DNA of 64,000 nt from contig NC_077238.1 in assembly GCF_947179165.1 (NCBI RefSeq), positions 60,615,757 to 60,679,756 on the forward strand, given 5' to 3'. Below, one piece after another: positions 23,604 through 36,218 of the stretch. Position numbers and translations under genes: made by a program. The notes under the pieces are model-generated. The model saw only the letters and a list, made by a program, of their open reading frames with translations, was not told the DNA's origin and did not search any database. Position 1 is the first letter of the stretch. Each line of letters starts with the position of its first letter. The stretch comes from Solanum dulcamara. Its lineage: Eukaryota; Streptophyta; Magnoliopsida; Solanales; Solanaceae.

Positions 23604-25567
23604 CTGTATAATCGTATGTCGTGAATACATATATATAAATACAAATGCATGACATACCCAACCAAATGCTAGCAATGGCGGTCTTTCCGGTAGCTAACCG
23701 ACATCATATTCTCATTCTGTGGCCATCTGTACAATATATATAATCATATGGGAAAATAGGCCCCTTACCTCCGATTATAGATCGGAGTCCATGCATAACA
23801 TTCCATGTATGATATGAACTTTGAATGCACATATCAGGCCATAACAAGAATTTAGCCAATCTTGGCTCATTAGACTCTTCTTCTCATAATTCTGTAATTA
23901 CTTTCGTATAGCATGTAAATGCCTCGTGGAACCTCATATATTTTTCAAATAAGCTTGGAAACATAATTTGGCTTCTTAGAAAGATAACGTAACCTTGAAG
24001 ATGTCCATAAGGAGCTTAATGTACTTCACTTAGCTATTATACTTGATCCCTTGATAATTATAAAAAGAAAGTATTTAAACAAAACAACTGTTTTAGTAGT
24101 TTAAACATAGAAATTATATTTGAGAATTTTGGAAATTGATGTGTTACTTTAAAGTTTTCAAGATATACTTTAACGATGGAAAAGTACTGATTGTCAATAT
24201 TAAATGCCTTTCCTAATATTTTTAGGTTACATCACCCAAAGATGAATAAGAATTCACACATATAGACATATAGTCAAGAAAGCCGACAAAATGACATATA
24301 TAGATCTCGAATACCCTATTTAACCGAATAAGTGGAGTATCAACCAAATAGAATCATGAAAATACTTCAGCTATGATCCCAATGCCTTTCATAAAAGGTC
24401 TTTCTAATAATAAATAGTAAAATATCACATTTGGTGTTTTAGAATTTTTTCCAAAATTCGTGCTAAAAGGAAGGACGAATCTTAGCCTTAACATACCTTT
24501 CCAACAAACGTTTGAATGCCTGTAGTTCCTTCACGAAAGTTGTTTCTTACGTCCAAAGCTTCAAAAATACTATATATGTGCAATTATATGCACCTATAAA
24601 CAGTTCATAATTGAGATTTAGTCGGCAGATTATCCATAAGATTATAACTTGGAAAAACGTCTGTAGAACTTCATAAAAACGATCATATAAGAGTCCCGAG
24701 ATGATTAATGTAGCATCACTTGTGTAAATATTTAAGAACCATAAAAAAAAGCTCCTAACTTCTAAAAATAGCTCCAAACTCAACTAATAGAAGGGGAAAA
24801 TAATTGCAAAGAGTAAAGATCGCGTTTCTAAGCACCGATAAAAAATTTAACGGTAGAAATTATTAAAACTCACCTTGATCATCCAAGAACACCATGGAAT
24901 CCTTATATTCAACTTATTACTATTTTGGGACTAAAATAAAATGTTTTAATGCATTAAAACATCCAACGGCCGACTTAACCACATTGTTGACCCTGACCCG
25001 GTTCGCGACCCAGTTTTAGCTCGCACAGTCTGCGATAAAATAGTCATAACTGTTTACTCCTATGTCGGATTGACGTGCCATATTTTTGGTTACAAAATAG
25101 ACTTGCAGAACTTCGATTTGGTAGGTTTTGGGTTCAATATTTCCTTATATATTGGTAGAAATGATTTGAGACATTTGACCCTAAGTTTAAGAATAATTAT
25201 AAGAGAAACTTATGATAATTTTTGCTGACCTTTATTTTGCAACTAGCTTGACTCCAAAACCTAACATATAAACATTATGCTATTATAATACCTCATAACT
25301 CATTATTCTTATCACATCATACACTCTTTGTCTTATCCTGAAGGTGCAAGTTTTTTTAAATGCTCTAAACGGGCGGGGTGCTACCCGAGATATTTCTTTA
25401 ACCCTAAACCAAAATTTAAGAGATTCCTTTGGCCTAAAAATGTAGTTTCTTGATATTACCACACATTTTCTGTATCATTCTCCCATTGTACTATACCTAG
25501 TCATATGTACCTTATATAACCATTCCACGCTATGTATATTATACAAGAAAAAACATGGGGTTTCATA
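23604..25567 (-). repeat. M 5' LTR, outer part
   Basis: Resumes with ctgtataatcgtatgtcg after Z and is collinear with 5986-7950. It ends tttcata where the other LTR has tttcaca: a C to T change at the LTR end. The T gag island follows. Confidence 0.9.
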
Positions 25568-25590
25568 GTTTGCGGGTATAGATTCAATTC
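25568..25590 (-). pseudogene. gag: 23-bp island of T gag between V and M
   Basis: These 23 bases lie between the outer end of M (25567) and the outer end of V (25591). On the minus strand they translate in register with T gag on both sides: downstream of codon position 49278 and upstream of 5279. Their edges contain target duplications: gtttg beside M (gttta at 5280-5284) and aattc beside V (gattt at 49273-49277). Confidence 0.8.
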
Positions 25591-26367
25591 TGTCAAGACC
25601 CAAAATGGACCATGATTGGCACTCACCCTCATCCTCATAGGTGGCTGAACCAATGTTACAAACCCCAACTTATATTATATGATAATAATGTGGAAGCTCA
25701 ATATATGAAAATAAGAAATAATAAAAACCATTAGAGTCTATTATATACGCTCCCCAAAATCTGAAAGTCATCACATTAAGGATATGTAATTCTAAAATTC
25801 TAAGTCTGAAAATATCAAATGGTAGAATAAAATAAATAACATAGCTGAGAAGGAATAGCTCACCCTGGAACCTAATGCACTGGACACTGCTATAGCTGCG
25901 GTCGAGTTGAAGTCGACGGTATACTCGCTGCACTCCATAAAATAAAATAAAGAAAAATACAAATAGGGGTCAGTACAGGACAACATGTACTAAATAGGTA
26001 TCATCGGTCGACTTAAAATAGAAATTAATATGCATAAAGTAATAGCAGAAAATCAACCATAGTACTTAACAGGTGGCAACCAATAATATTAATATCAAGT
26101 GACAACACAATAAAAAATTATATAATCAGTCAACAATATCAAGAATATATATGAGGACTCGAGCCTCCACACCACGGTTTTTTGGGAAATGAGTTATTTA
26201 AGATTGAGTAGTATTAAATCATTTAAATATGTTTTCCTTTAATATTATCGTGTTAGAAAGTGAAACCCTATCCAATAATATCATATCGAAATATGACAAT
26301 TGATCTAATAATATCGTGTCGGATTATGACACCCGATTCAATAATATCGTGTTGGCTCGTCACACAT
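25591..26367 (-). repeat. V 3' LTR, piece 1
   Basis: Starts tgtcaagacccaaaatgg and matches 47114-47900 of the 5' LTR up to the repeat array, where X enters after gctcgtcacacat. The frames near 25670-25986 are shadows. Confidence 0.88.
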
Positions 26368-29316
26368 TGTAATGACCCTCAAGGTCATTTTATTCATTCT
26401 CTAATCTTTTGGGCATTTAGAGAATTCCTACAATGACCCCAAGTCACTTATGAATTATTGGCATCGATAGTTTGATCGCTTGGTCGTTCATTTGGGTTTT
26501 ATGCCGGTTTCCCTGTTCTAGAGCTTGTATAACTAAAAAAGTTGACTTCGGTAATAACTTCAGGTAAATTACCTTAGAAAAAAATTATGATGGCTCTATC
26601 AGCTCTAAAATGGCCAAATTAGGCTAGTAGCATAGTCGGCATGAGCATCAAGGTGATCCGTACGAGTTTAGGACCATTTGGCACTTTAACCTTTGAAATT
26701 TAGCCTATAGTTGACTTTGGTCAACATTTTTGGAACACACGCTTAGATGAAAATTCTTATAGCATGGTTAGTTCCAGAATATCGTATTTGGTTTAGAACA
26801 ACCTTTTGTTTGCTTCCCAAGGCTTTTGGTCTAATCCCGAGGCTCATGGTAGAATTTGGCTCAAAATGGCCCTTGGACATGAGACCTTCTTTCAGTCTTA
26901 ACAACCTTGTATGGATATTTTGACTGCACCATTAAATACTGAACGTAGAATTTGGCGGGGTAGCATATCTCATTTGCACGCACGGGGTTTCAAATGAATC
27001 TTGAGCACCCCATCGGAGAATTAGACATGCCAAAGCTAATTTTTCACTAGTTAGTATGGTGTCGTCGCTAAAGAGACTCCTGGTCGCTAAAGTGAGGGCC
27101 GCTAAAGCGACTAGGCCCTCATGGGCAGTTTTTGCTTAAGCGACAAGAGGTCGCTCTAGCTAAAGAGACTAGGTCCTTGCTCAAGTGAGGCCCGTCTTTT
27201 TAGGGTGATCGCTTAAGCGACACCTGAGGTTTATTTTAAGGTTCAATTTTCAATTATTTATTTAACTTTGAAGATTATTTCTCTCTCAATTTTGAGGAAT
27301 CTAGTGGTCTGTCTAGAATTAAGAGTAAAGACTTAGTTTGAAGTAAAATTCACTATTCCTCATGATTTTAGTAGTTCTTGGGCTAAGTTTATTAATATTG
27401 TGCATATGTGTTTTGTAACTATTTTAGTGTTCAAAATATATTTCCTTTTAGAAAACAAGCTAGGTTTAGCATCTAGGACCTATTCTCGGAGACAATTCCA
27501 TAAGTTATGAAGCGGGTCCCACAATTCCCAATTTTAACTCCAAAATTGGTCTATTTCTGAATTCATTGGTTTAAGTATCAAAACAATTGTATTGATAATG
27601 TGATTAACATTTTGTTAGCGTGGAGGCGATTCAGAGGATGAGAACTTCACTGTGGTAATTATTGCCCTCTTACCTAAGCGTAGCTTTCGGTAGAGCTTAT
27701 TATGGATAGAGTACCCCTTATATGCTAGTTTCTAAGACCTCTGGTGCTCGTCGTAGCCGTAGGTTTGGTTTAGTGGTGCTGGCTGGGAGATGAGGTGGCT
27801 TATTTTGGGGTAAGGCATCGTACCTAGAGATATTTCTCCCCTTTTATGATTTGAAGCTATGCCTCGATTATTTCACTTTTGTTTAGTGGTTGACTTATTA
27901 TGCCATCTTATCTATTATCTATTGGTGGGACCGAGGACGTCTCCAAGGAGCGAATGGATCCTAGGTTAGTCCCTTGACTTATTTTTTGCTAGGACCTGGT
28001 ATTTTCTTATGGCTGTGTCTATCTTGTTTGGATACTGGTGATGACATACTTCTATTGTTTCAGCATATTCACTTATTTTGTGGTACAATCCCGGTATTTC
28101 ATTGGTTTTTAAATACTGTTTTGAGAAGTATTTCTCACTTTTTTAAAACTTTTAAACTGGTTTTAACAGGAATCGTGCCACCTCAATACTTGATCACTAG
28201 TTTTGGAAACTTATGTGGCGTCGGGAACGTGCTCCTTTTTCTACTTGAGTCATTAGAGGCATCTGGGATGAGCTCAGTTTTACTTTTCTATTCGAAGCGT
28301 CGATGCCCTTTCTTAGCCTATTGATGCGCTTAGATTTACTCTTGCTAGCTGGGCCACGCCCCTAGAGTTTACTGGCTCTATGGGAGGCCCCTTTTCTGGA
28401 TGCTCACGGTTGAGGTTATTGGTTTACTAATATTTGGCATGGCGACACCCTTTTTACATTGGCTTGGCTGCTCACTCTCCGGTACTACTACGGGGATGTA
28501 ATTTGTCTATATAAGACTTGGTTTGGGCCTAGACAGTGTAAATGGACTTTCTGCCTCCCTTATGGGCCCCTCTGGCTAGTGCACCACTAAACTGGATGAG
28601 GGATTCGCATGGGTCCCACCTGGTAGTTTGGGGGTCGGGTGGGTCTATACACTTGTTGTTGTTGTTCTGTGAGAGCCCTCGATGATTTTACTGGTTTTTA
28701 CTACAGAATTGTATTTATTAGCATCACCTATCACCAGCATACTTGTATGGTGTGGTCCCTCGATTTTATCGGGGCCAGAGTATGTTCGTCATTGTTTGAA
28801 CCTTCCGAGATTATGGACATTCGATCGGTTATTATCTGATTATACTTGCTCTTATCTCTTGTTATACTTGTAGCTAGTACCTTTGGTTGTATTAATAGAT
28901 GGTTTACATGAAATTTGAGTTGGATTATGGTTGGTAATTCCTTCTAGGCTCTGTCGAAATAGTTCCTAGGTGATTATGTGGTTAGAGTTGTCAGTTAGCA
29001 CTGTATTTTCATTAGTAGACTTCTATGATTCCTTCTTCCCATTAATAGGTTGTTGGATTGTGTTTTAAGTACGTTCTTTGACTTTATTTCTTCATTTATG
29101 TTTCCAGTCTTCTTGCCTTATCTTTTTGTCATTATTGTGATAATTCCTTATTAGTTACTTGTGTTGTATTTACCTAATTATATGTTCATTCTACTTACTT
29201 TATTTGTGGATCTCAGTCGGCCTATTCCTACTGAATACCATTCGTTTAAGAGTTAGGCTTATCTGCAGGTGGATGTTAGAAAGTGCCATCATGGCCTAAG
29301 AAATTAGGTTGTGACA
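26368..29316 (+). repeat. X 5' LTR (two internal deletions)
   Basis: 2,949 bp. It is collinear with the 3' LTR except for two missing blocks of several hundred bp, near 27640-27660 (corresponding to about 33760-34075) and near 29245-29255 (about 35650-36025). The low-stop frames here (27974-28324, 28639-28873) recur in the 3' LTR but are not supported as genes. Confidence 0.9.
27055..27225 (+). repeat. Palindrome-rich array in X 5' LTR
   Basis: Repeated gtcgctaaagcgac-like units. One is a perfect 12-bp palindrome TCGCTTAAGCGA (27209-27220). The 3' LTR has a decayed counterpart at 33119-33275. RNA from this stretch could form several hairpins. Confidence 0.75.
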
Positions 29317-29431
29317 AGTTGGTATCAGAGCTCTAGGTTGACCATCATCGTTGGTATGAGGGCAATGCCTAGTAGAACCCTACGGATCGATGCGAAGATG
29401 TTTGTATCCTATCTTCCGGAGGCTACAGGGA
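29317..29431 (+). promoter_or_regulatory. X primer binding site and leader motif
   Basis: TTGGTATCAGAGC at 29319-29331 is a perfect initiator-Met primer site. The leader blocks AGTAGAACCCT (29370-29380) and GGAGGCTACAGGG (29418-29430) follow. Confidence 0.9.
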
Positions 29432-32427
29432 ATTTTTAGGAAATTTTGTTCTTGACTCCTTATCGTGTGTCTTTGTTTTGAATAATCTCTAAGCTGATCA
29501 TTTGGAATCCATTCTTTCTTAGATGGATAGCGCTAGTTTCCCAGTAGACACGATCGAAGCATCAACAGGTTCGACCAGAGTATCAGCAGGTGGTTTTCAG
29601 GCTAGAGATGGATTAGTGGTTCCTCAGTAAGGTTTGTTCAGTATTGGACTAATTTCATGGAATTTCTTGAGTATGCTGGGAATAACTCCACATCATCCCC
29701 TACGGATATGGATATGAGTTTGGATTTCATCAGGGGTTATCCTTTCCACTCTATTTAGGGTCGGAGCATTTGATAGAAACAAGGTCTACCTTTCCCCAGA
29801 TTGTCAGTCACGTAAGGGCAGTGGATTAGGCATGCTTTGAGTCATATGAATATAGCATCCCACTTCAGAGTGAGTATCAGTTTGGTGAAGGTCATCTCCT
29901 TTCTCAACCCATCAGTCCCACGATGATAGTACCTCAGGTCCCAACAGGTTTTAAGAAAGGATTTGGGTTTTACAACGGATAGGGTTCAGGTCAGACTTCT
30001 CAAGGTGAGCATATTGGAACTTCAGGTGTTGGAACTTATCCTATCTTGTTTGGGTCCTTTCAGCGGGATGTTATTGGTGGCGATTATTATGAGGCTGGCA
30101 AGAAATGTCACATTATTAAGGAGAATCGCAAGGCCCCAGTGTAGTCAACTAGGAAAAGGAATAGCTATGGAATCTAGTCCCATCAGGATGGCTCTAGTGT
30201 TGATCTGAGTCAGGGCTGAGGTGGCCGACCTCCAGCTTCTAGCTAACAGTTATGGGGATGTTATTACTGCAATTCACTTCACCTCTAGTACTGGGAGTGC
30301 CCCAGGCGATATTCGATGTTCAGGCTCCTCATTCTCACTAGACTAGAGTCATTAGGCCTTGTCGTACCTGTAGAGAGCTTGGTTATCAATCTAGAGATTT
30401 TTCTCGGCTTTAGAGCTATGCATAGTTTGCTCAGCCAGGTCAGTATTAGGGTTTTATGTCACCTTCTATTAGAGGAAAATATTAAAGGGTTGTTGGTGAT
30501 GCTTTAATTATTCAGGTTGAGGTCGGTCAAGATCAATTCCATGCTTCTACGAGCTGGTCAGAGGCTGAGAATTGAAGTATCAGTTATATTCACTTGATTT
30601 CCTCATTTTGATTTATCTTGTTCATTTGGTGTGATTTTGTTTTTTTCACCCCCGTACTTCTCTATTTGGATTGTTAGTTATCCCCTGACTTTTGTGGATG
30701 CCTTATCTAGACTTATGTGTGTGTGATTTAGCTCCATGGTTGATTTTTTTTAGAAGTGGTTAGACTAGGTTGATCTCTTATTAGCGTACTGGCGGTTGAG
30801 CAATTCTTCATGCCTTGCCTAGGTGATATCGCTTTGAATTGTGGATAGACTTGTTAGCCTTCCCTTCCATCTCTCTTACCATTGATTTTTCTTTGGTGCC
30901 GACCCTTATTGGATAGGAAGCTGGACCAGCTGTGTTAGTTTTGGGTGTTATGATACTAGATGATCTAGTTGGTATTAAGGGTTGCCCTAGTTGCGTGTTT
31001 TCTAGTGGCTAGTGGTAAAATAGATCCTTGTATCCTTTTTGCATAGTTAGAGTTGCCTTGGTTAGTATTCTCTCTGGCCAGTCTAGCTTCTTGGCCTAGA
31101 TGTATATCTTCATTATTGGGTATTGGTTGATTTGGTTCTAGATTGTGGGTTGAGGTTTGCTCTTTTACCCTACCAGGTTGGATCCTTTGTGGTAATCCTA
31201 GTTGGTCATCTCTTCCTATTTACCTTAACCTTGTTCTCAGTTTCTAAGTTGTGGTCAGTTCGTTGAATCTTTTAGGAGTTGTCTCTTTCAAGAGTTTAGA
31301 TTTCAGTTATGGCTTGTTGAGGAGTTAGGGAGTGTGACCTCCCCTCATGCCTTGTTATTTCTTGTATTAGTTCTTCGTGGTGGTGTTGGTGACTCCCAAG
31401 GCTTTGTTGGTCAGTTAGAGTTGGAGCAGTGGTTTTTGCTGGTGGCTTCAGATATAGCCTAAGTTAGAAGTTGGTTAGAAACCTCGTCTATAGAATGGGG
31501 TCAAAGTAATTTGTGGGGTGTGGGAACTTTGAATTGTTTTAGGATGGAAGGCTGATTTTTTCATATTTAGTATATTGCGGTGGTGATGAGTGGGGGTATA
31601 TGCCTTTGGACCATTATCATTCTGTTTTCCATGTTTGCACATCGACTACCGGCTTGGTACCCTTGGACTAGGATGGTTTCCTCAAATTTAAGAAGGCAAT
31701 GTGTTTTGCGTGCACCTAGTCCAGTGTTTCAGAGCTGCCTATGATAGAAGTACGTTAGAAGAGCTGGACTCGGTGCGGCCTTATCCTTCACAGGGTAAAT
31801 TGGTCTTTTGGAGTGGAGTGTTTAGTTTCAGAAGGTGAGTTTTAGATGGGTTTTTGGATTTGAAAGTTCAGATTAGAATTTTGGGCTTTGCCCAACCTCA
31901 GTTTCCTTATTTTGGTTGATGTCATCCCTTGAGGTCCAGTTAAGTTATGTGACTTCCCTGAAGTTATGCGGTGTGGTTCGGTAAGCAAGTTTCAAATGGT
32001 ATTGGTAGAACTCAGGATAGCTAAAGACCGACAGAATGCCCTTATTGGCTTAGAAGAAGGGATTTGGAAGCATAAGACAAATATCTGGAATTTTTGAATG
32101 AGTTGCATCTGCCATGGTCTTATATTGCTCATATCGGTGGTTTCTATTTAGTTTGGTCAAACTTAGTTGGAACCCAGTTTTTTGATCAAGTTCGGGCTAA
32201 GCGAGTGAGAGTTGAAGCCCATAATAAGATTTGGAGGAATTTTGGGAGTTCAAAGAGAATTTGAGGATTTTCCTCTCAGCCCGAGTTTGGTGATGGCATC
32301 ATTCTATCTGAAAGGGTGATTGAGGGTCTGGCAGAGTGTGCGGTCCTGGTACCCTCGTTCTTTCATGACTCTGGGCTGTGACTGTACTTTTACTTTTGAG
32401 GACGAAAGTTATTTTAGTAGTGGATAT
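29432..32427 (+). other. X internal region, no recognisable gag or pol
   Basis: An ATG at 29521 opens MDSASFPVDTIEASTGSTR, which may be the start of a Gag, but the frame stops soon after. A weak C-rich phrase (RTCRELGYQSRDF near 30360) could be a Gag zinc-knuckle trace. No RT, RNase H or integrase motif is seen on either strand. The frames at 29963-30208 and 30316-30507 have no recognisable content. Just before the 3' LTR, gaggacgaaagtt (32399-32411) is the usual end-of-element phrase (compare gaggacgaatgtt in Y at 40034). Confidence 0.6.
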
Positions 32428-35400
32428 TGTAATGACCCTCCAGGTCATTTTCTTCATTCTCCGATCTTTTCAGAATTTAGAGCTTTCCTACAATGACCCC
32501 AAGTCACTTATGAATTGCTGGCACTGACAGTTAGGTCGCTTGGTCGTTGTTTGGATTTTATGACCATTTCCCTATTTTGGAGCTTTTATAACTTAAAAAG
32601 TTGACTTCGTTCATAACTTTAGGTAAACAACCTTAGAACAAAATTCTAACAGTTCCATCAATTCCAGAATGGACAAATTCGGTAAGTAGAATGGTAGACA
32701 TTAGTACTGAGGACATCGGTATGAGTTTAGGATCATTTGACTCTTTTGCTTTAGAAATTTGGCCGATAGTTGACTTTGGTCAATATTCTTGGAAAACGTG
32801 CTCGGATAAAAATTCTAACAACACGATCAGTTTCAAAATATCGAGTTTGATCTAGTACGACCCTTCATTTTCTTCCCAAGGCTTAAAGTCAAATCTCGAG
32901 GCCCGTTGTAGAATTTGGCTCAAAATGGCCATTTGGTGTGGAACCCACTTTCAATCGTAATGACATCGTATGGAAATTTTGACTATTCCATTGTGTCTAG
33001 AATGTCGAAATTTTATGGGTAGCATATTTAATTTGCGTGCATGGGGTTCGGAACGAATCCCGAGTACCCCATCAGAGAATTGGAAATGCCAAATTCCATT
33101 TTGCACTAGCTCGGTCTGGTGTCGTCACTAAAGAGACTTCTGGTCTCTAAAGTAAGTGCCGCTAAAGTAGCCAAGAGGTCTCTTCGCTAATGCGACTGGG
33201 TCTTTGCTTAAGCGAGGCCTGCCTCTTTGGGGTGATCACTTAAGCGACCAGCGGGTGACCTCTTAAGCGACACCTGAGGGTCATTTTAAGGTTCTATATT
33301 TAGTTATTTCTTTCACTTTGAACATCAATTTCTCTCTCAATTTTGAGGCGATTTGAGTGATTCCAAAGGTTATTTTGTGTGGTTTTTCAAGGGGAATCTA
33401 GTAGTGTGTCCAGAATTAAGAGTAAAGACTTTGTTTGAGGAAATATTCCCTATTTGGCATGATTTTATCAGTTCTTGGGCTAAGTTATTTAGTGTAGTCC
33501 ATGTGTGTTTTGTAACTATTTTAGTGTTTGAAATGTGTTTTCTTTTTTAAAACAAGACAGGTTTACTATCTAGGACCTATTCTTGGAGTCAATTCCATAA
33601 GTTACAAAGTGGGTCCAACAATTCCCAATTTTGACTCTAAAATTGGTCGGTTTCTAAATTCATTGATTTTAGTATCAAAACGATCGTATGGATGATGTGA
33701 TTAACATTTTGTTAGCGTGGGGGCGATTGGAGAAGATTTAAAGGATGAGAGATTCATTGTGGTGGATTCAGAGCGTGCGTCATCAACTTTGAGGTAGGCT
33801 ACAGTCTCCCCCTTTTGACTGAACTCTATTACATATCATGTAGTATACTTTACATTTACTTAGGTGAGTATTTTCCAGGATTAGCATTCTCCTCACCCGA
33901 TCCTATTTTCTTGTTCTCGGGTTAGCCTTAGGCTAGAATAATCCCGTGAAATCCTTAGATTAGTTGTACGCTTTAGTTGTGGTGGTGACTTAGAATTTGT
34001 TATCCTTTTTAGGATCGATATAGATAGACTTAGTCTAGGTTTTATCCTTAGGCGCCTTATCATGTGGTTGTTTCCCTCTTACCTAGGCGTAGATTTTGGT
34101 AGGGCTTATTATGGATAAGATACCCTTTTTATGATAGTGCCTGAGACCTATGAGGTTCGTAGTAGCTGTAGGTTTGGCTTAGTGGTGCTTGCTGGGAGCT
34201 GAGGTAGCTTATTTTGGGGTAAGGCATCGTACCTAGAGATATTTCTCCCCCTTTATGATTTGGAGCTATGCCTCGATTGTTTCACTTTTGTTTAGAGATT
34301 GGCTTATGATACCATCTTATCTATTATCTATTGGTGGGCCCGAGGATGTCTGTGAGGAGCGAATAGATCCCAGGTTAGCCTCTTGACTTGTTGTGTGCTA
34401 GGACCTGGTATTTTCTTATGGTTGTGCCTATCTTGTTTGGATACTAGTGATGACATGCTTCTATTATTTCAACATATTCACTTGTTTTGTGGTACAATCT
34501 CGGTATTTCATTGGTTTTTAACTACTGTTTTGAGAAGGATTTCTCACATTTTTTTACATTTAAACCGGTTTTAACAGGAATTGTTCCACCTCGATACTTG
34601 GTCACTAGTTTTGGAAACTTATGTGGTGTCGGGAACGTGCTCCTTTTTCTACTTGAGTCATTAGAGGCATCAGGGATGCGCTCAGTGTTACTTTGCTATT
34701 TGGCGCGTCGATGCCCTTTCTTAGCCTATCGATGCCCTTGGGTTTACTCTTGTTATCTGGGCCATGCCTCTGGACTTTACTGGATATGTAGTAGGCCTCT
34801 TTTCTAGGTGCTCACAGTTGAGGTTACTAGTTTACTGATATTTGGCATGGTAATACCCTTTATACATCGGCTTGGCTTCTCACTCTCCGGTACTACTATA
34901 GGGATGCTATTTATCTATGTAAGACTTGGTTCGGGCCTAGAAAGTGTAAATGGACTTCCCGCATCCCCTATGGGCCCCTCTAGCCAGTGCACCACTGAAC
35001 TGGATGAGGGAGTCGCATGGTTCCCACCTGGTAGTTTGGGGGTCAGGGTGGGTCTATACACTTGTTGTTGTTGTTCTACGAGAGCCCCTGATGATTTTAT
35101 TGTTTTTACTACAGAATTGTATTTATTAGCATCGCCTATCACCAGCATACTTGTATGGTGTTGTCCCTCGATTTTATTGGGGTCGGAGTATGTTAGTCAT
35201 TATTTGAACCTTCCAAGGTTATGGTCATTCGGTTGGTTATTGTCTGATTATACATGCTCTTATCTCTTATTGTACTTGTAGCTAGTACCTTTAGTTGTAT
35301 TAATAGATGGTTTACATGAAATTTGAGTTGGATTATGGTTGGTAATTCCTTCTAGGCTCTGTCGAAATAGTTCCTAGGTGATTATGTGGTTAGAGTTGTC

Positions 35401-36096
35401 AGTTAGCACTGTATTTTCATTAGTAGACTTCTATGATTCCTTCTTCCCGTTAATAATTTGTTGGATTGCATTTTAAGTACGTTCTTTGACTCTATTTCTT
35501 CATTTATGTTTCCAGTCTTCTTGCCTTATCTTTCTATCATTATTGTGACAATTACTTATTAGTTACTTGTGAAGTATTTACCTGATTATATGTTCATTCT
35601 ACTTACTTTGTTTGTGGGGATCTATCGACCTAGTCGTACTGAGTACCATTCGTTTGATACTCATACTACACTTCTTTCCTTAACAGATCATAGTACGGGT
35701 CATCATTATTGATTTGGAATGGTACAGATTATCTTCAGTCTCAGAGATTTGGTGGGCTCCTGGCGTCCGAAGTTGTCGATTTCCATCCATGCCATATTAG
35801 GGCTAGTCTTTTCTTAATTTCAAAGACTGTCTGTACTCTTATTGTATTTGTAAAAGCCTTGTACCTCTATTATTGTTTAGATGCTCGATTACTACCTTAT
35901 GTCAGGTCTTGGGGTGGTTTCTTGTATTTGTTTTAGTCGTCATCTTTCTTCTCATTATTAGTTACTTTCTTCTTATTTATTCATCTTTCGCTTGATAGCT
36001 CATTTCTTTTGGTTCCGAGCTAAGGTTTAAGTTTAGGCTTACCTACGGATGGGTGTTAGCAAGTGTCATCACAGCCTAAGAAATTGGATCGTGTGT
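32428..36096 (+). repeat. X 3' LTR
   Basis: 3,669 bp, the fuller copy. It contains the two blocks missing from the 5' LTR. Frames at 34383-35281 are shared LTR sequence without a known domain. Confidence 0.88.
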
Positions 36097-36218
36097 GTTA
36101 TATATCATGTCGGCTCGTGACACCCAATCCAAATATATATCATGTCGGCTTATGATACCCTATCCAAATATATATAATTAATTTATTATTCTTTATTATC
36201 ACATTCCACCTTATTAAC
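36097..36218 (-). repeat. V 3' LTR, piece 2
   Basis: 122 bp between X and Y with two more array units (catgtcggctcgtgacaccc) and 'attctttattatcacattcc', matching about 47955-48068 of the intact LTR. It ends at the Y target ttaac. Confidence 0.88.

Larger units (their letters stand above)
5285..25567 (-). mobile_element. Element M: Tekay/Del-like Ty3/gypsy element with two nested insertions
   Basis: Complete in outline. The 3' LTR is 5285-7950, the internal region 7951-16264, and the 5' LTR 16265-16970 plus 23604-25567. On the minus strand both LTRs start TGTGAAACCCC or TATGAAACCCC and end GGGTGTGACA. The flanking 5-bp targets are gttta (5280-5284) and gtttg (25568-25572), one transition apart. 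PBS and PPT abut the LTRs as expected. Inside are the solo LTR N and element Z. Without these M is about 10.6 kb. It carries gag, PR, RT, RNase H and INT in order, all broken. Confidence 0.9.
26368..36096 (+). mobile_element. Element X: long-LTR element without recognisable pol
   Basis: LTRs are 26368-29316 and 32428-36096, both beginning tgtaatgaccctc. The 5' LTR ends ggttgtgaca and is followed by a perfect primer site. The 3' LTR end is changed to gtgtgt. No clear target duplication is visible (cacat on the left, gttat on the right), so a few bases at one side may be lost. The internal region is 3.1 kb with no gag or pol motif that I can defend. It has the form of a LARD-type non-autonomous element. 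Confidence 0.85.

Noticed and set aside
24547..25986. Minus-strand frames of 78-87 codons in the M and V LTRs
   Set aside because: AT-rich chance frames inside LTRs with no counterpart kept in the partner LTR.
27974..28873. Low-stop frames in the X 5' LTR (and 34383-35281 in the 3' LTR), with similar hydrophobic translations
   Set aside because: They are the same LTR sequence twice. Starts and stops differ between the copies, no domain is recognisable, and many differences change the residue, so there is no sign of selection on a protein.
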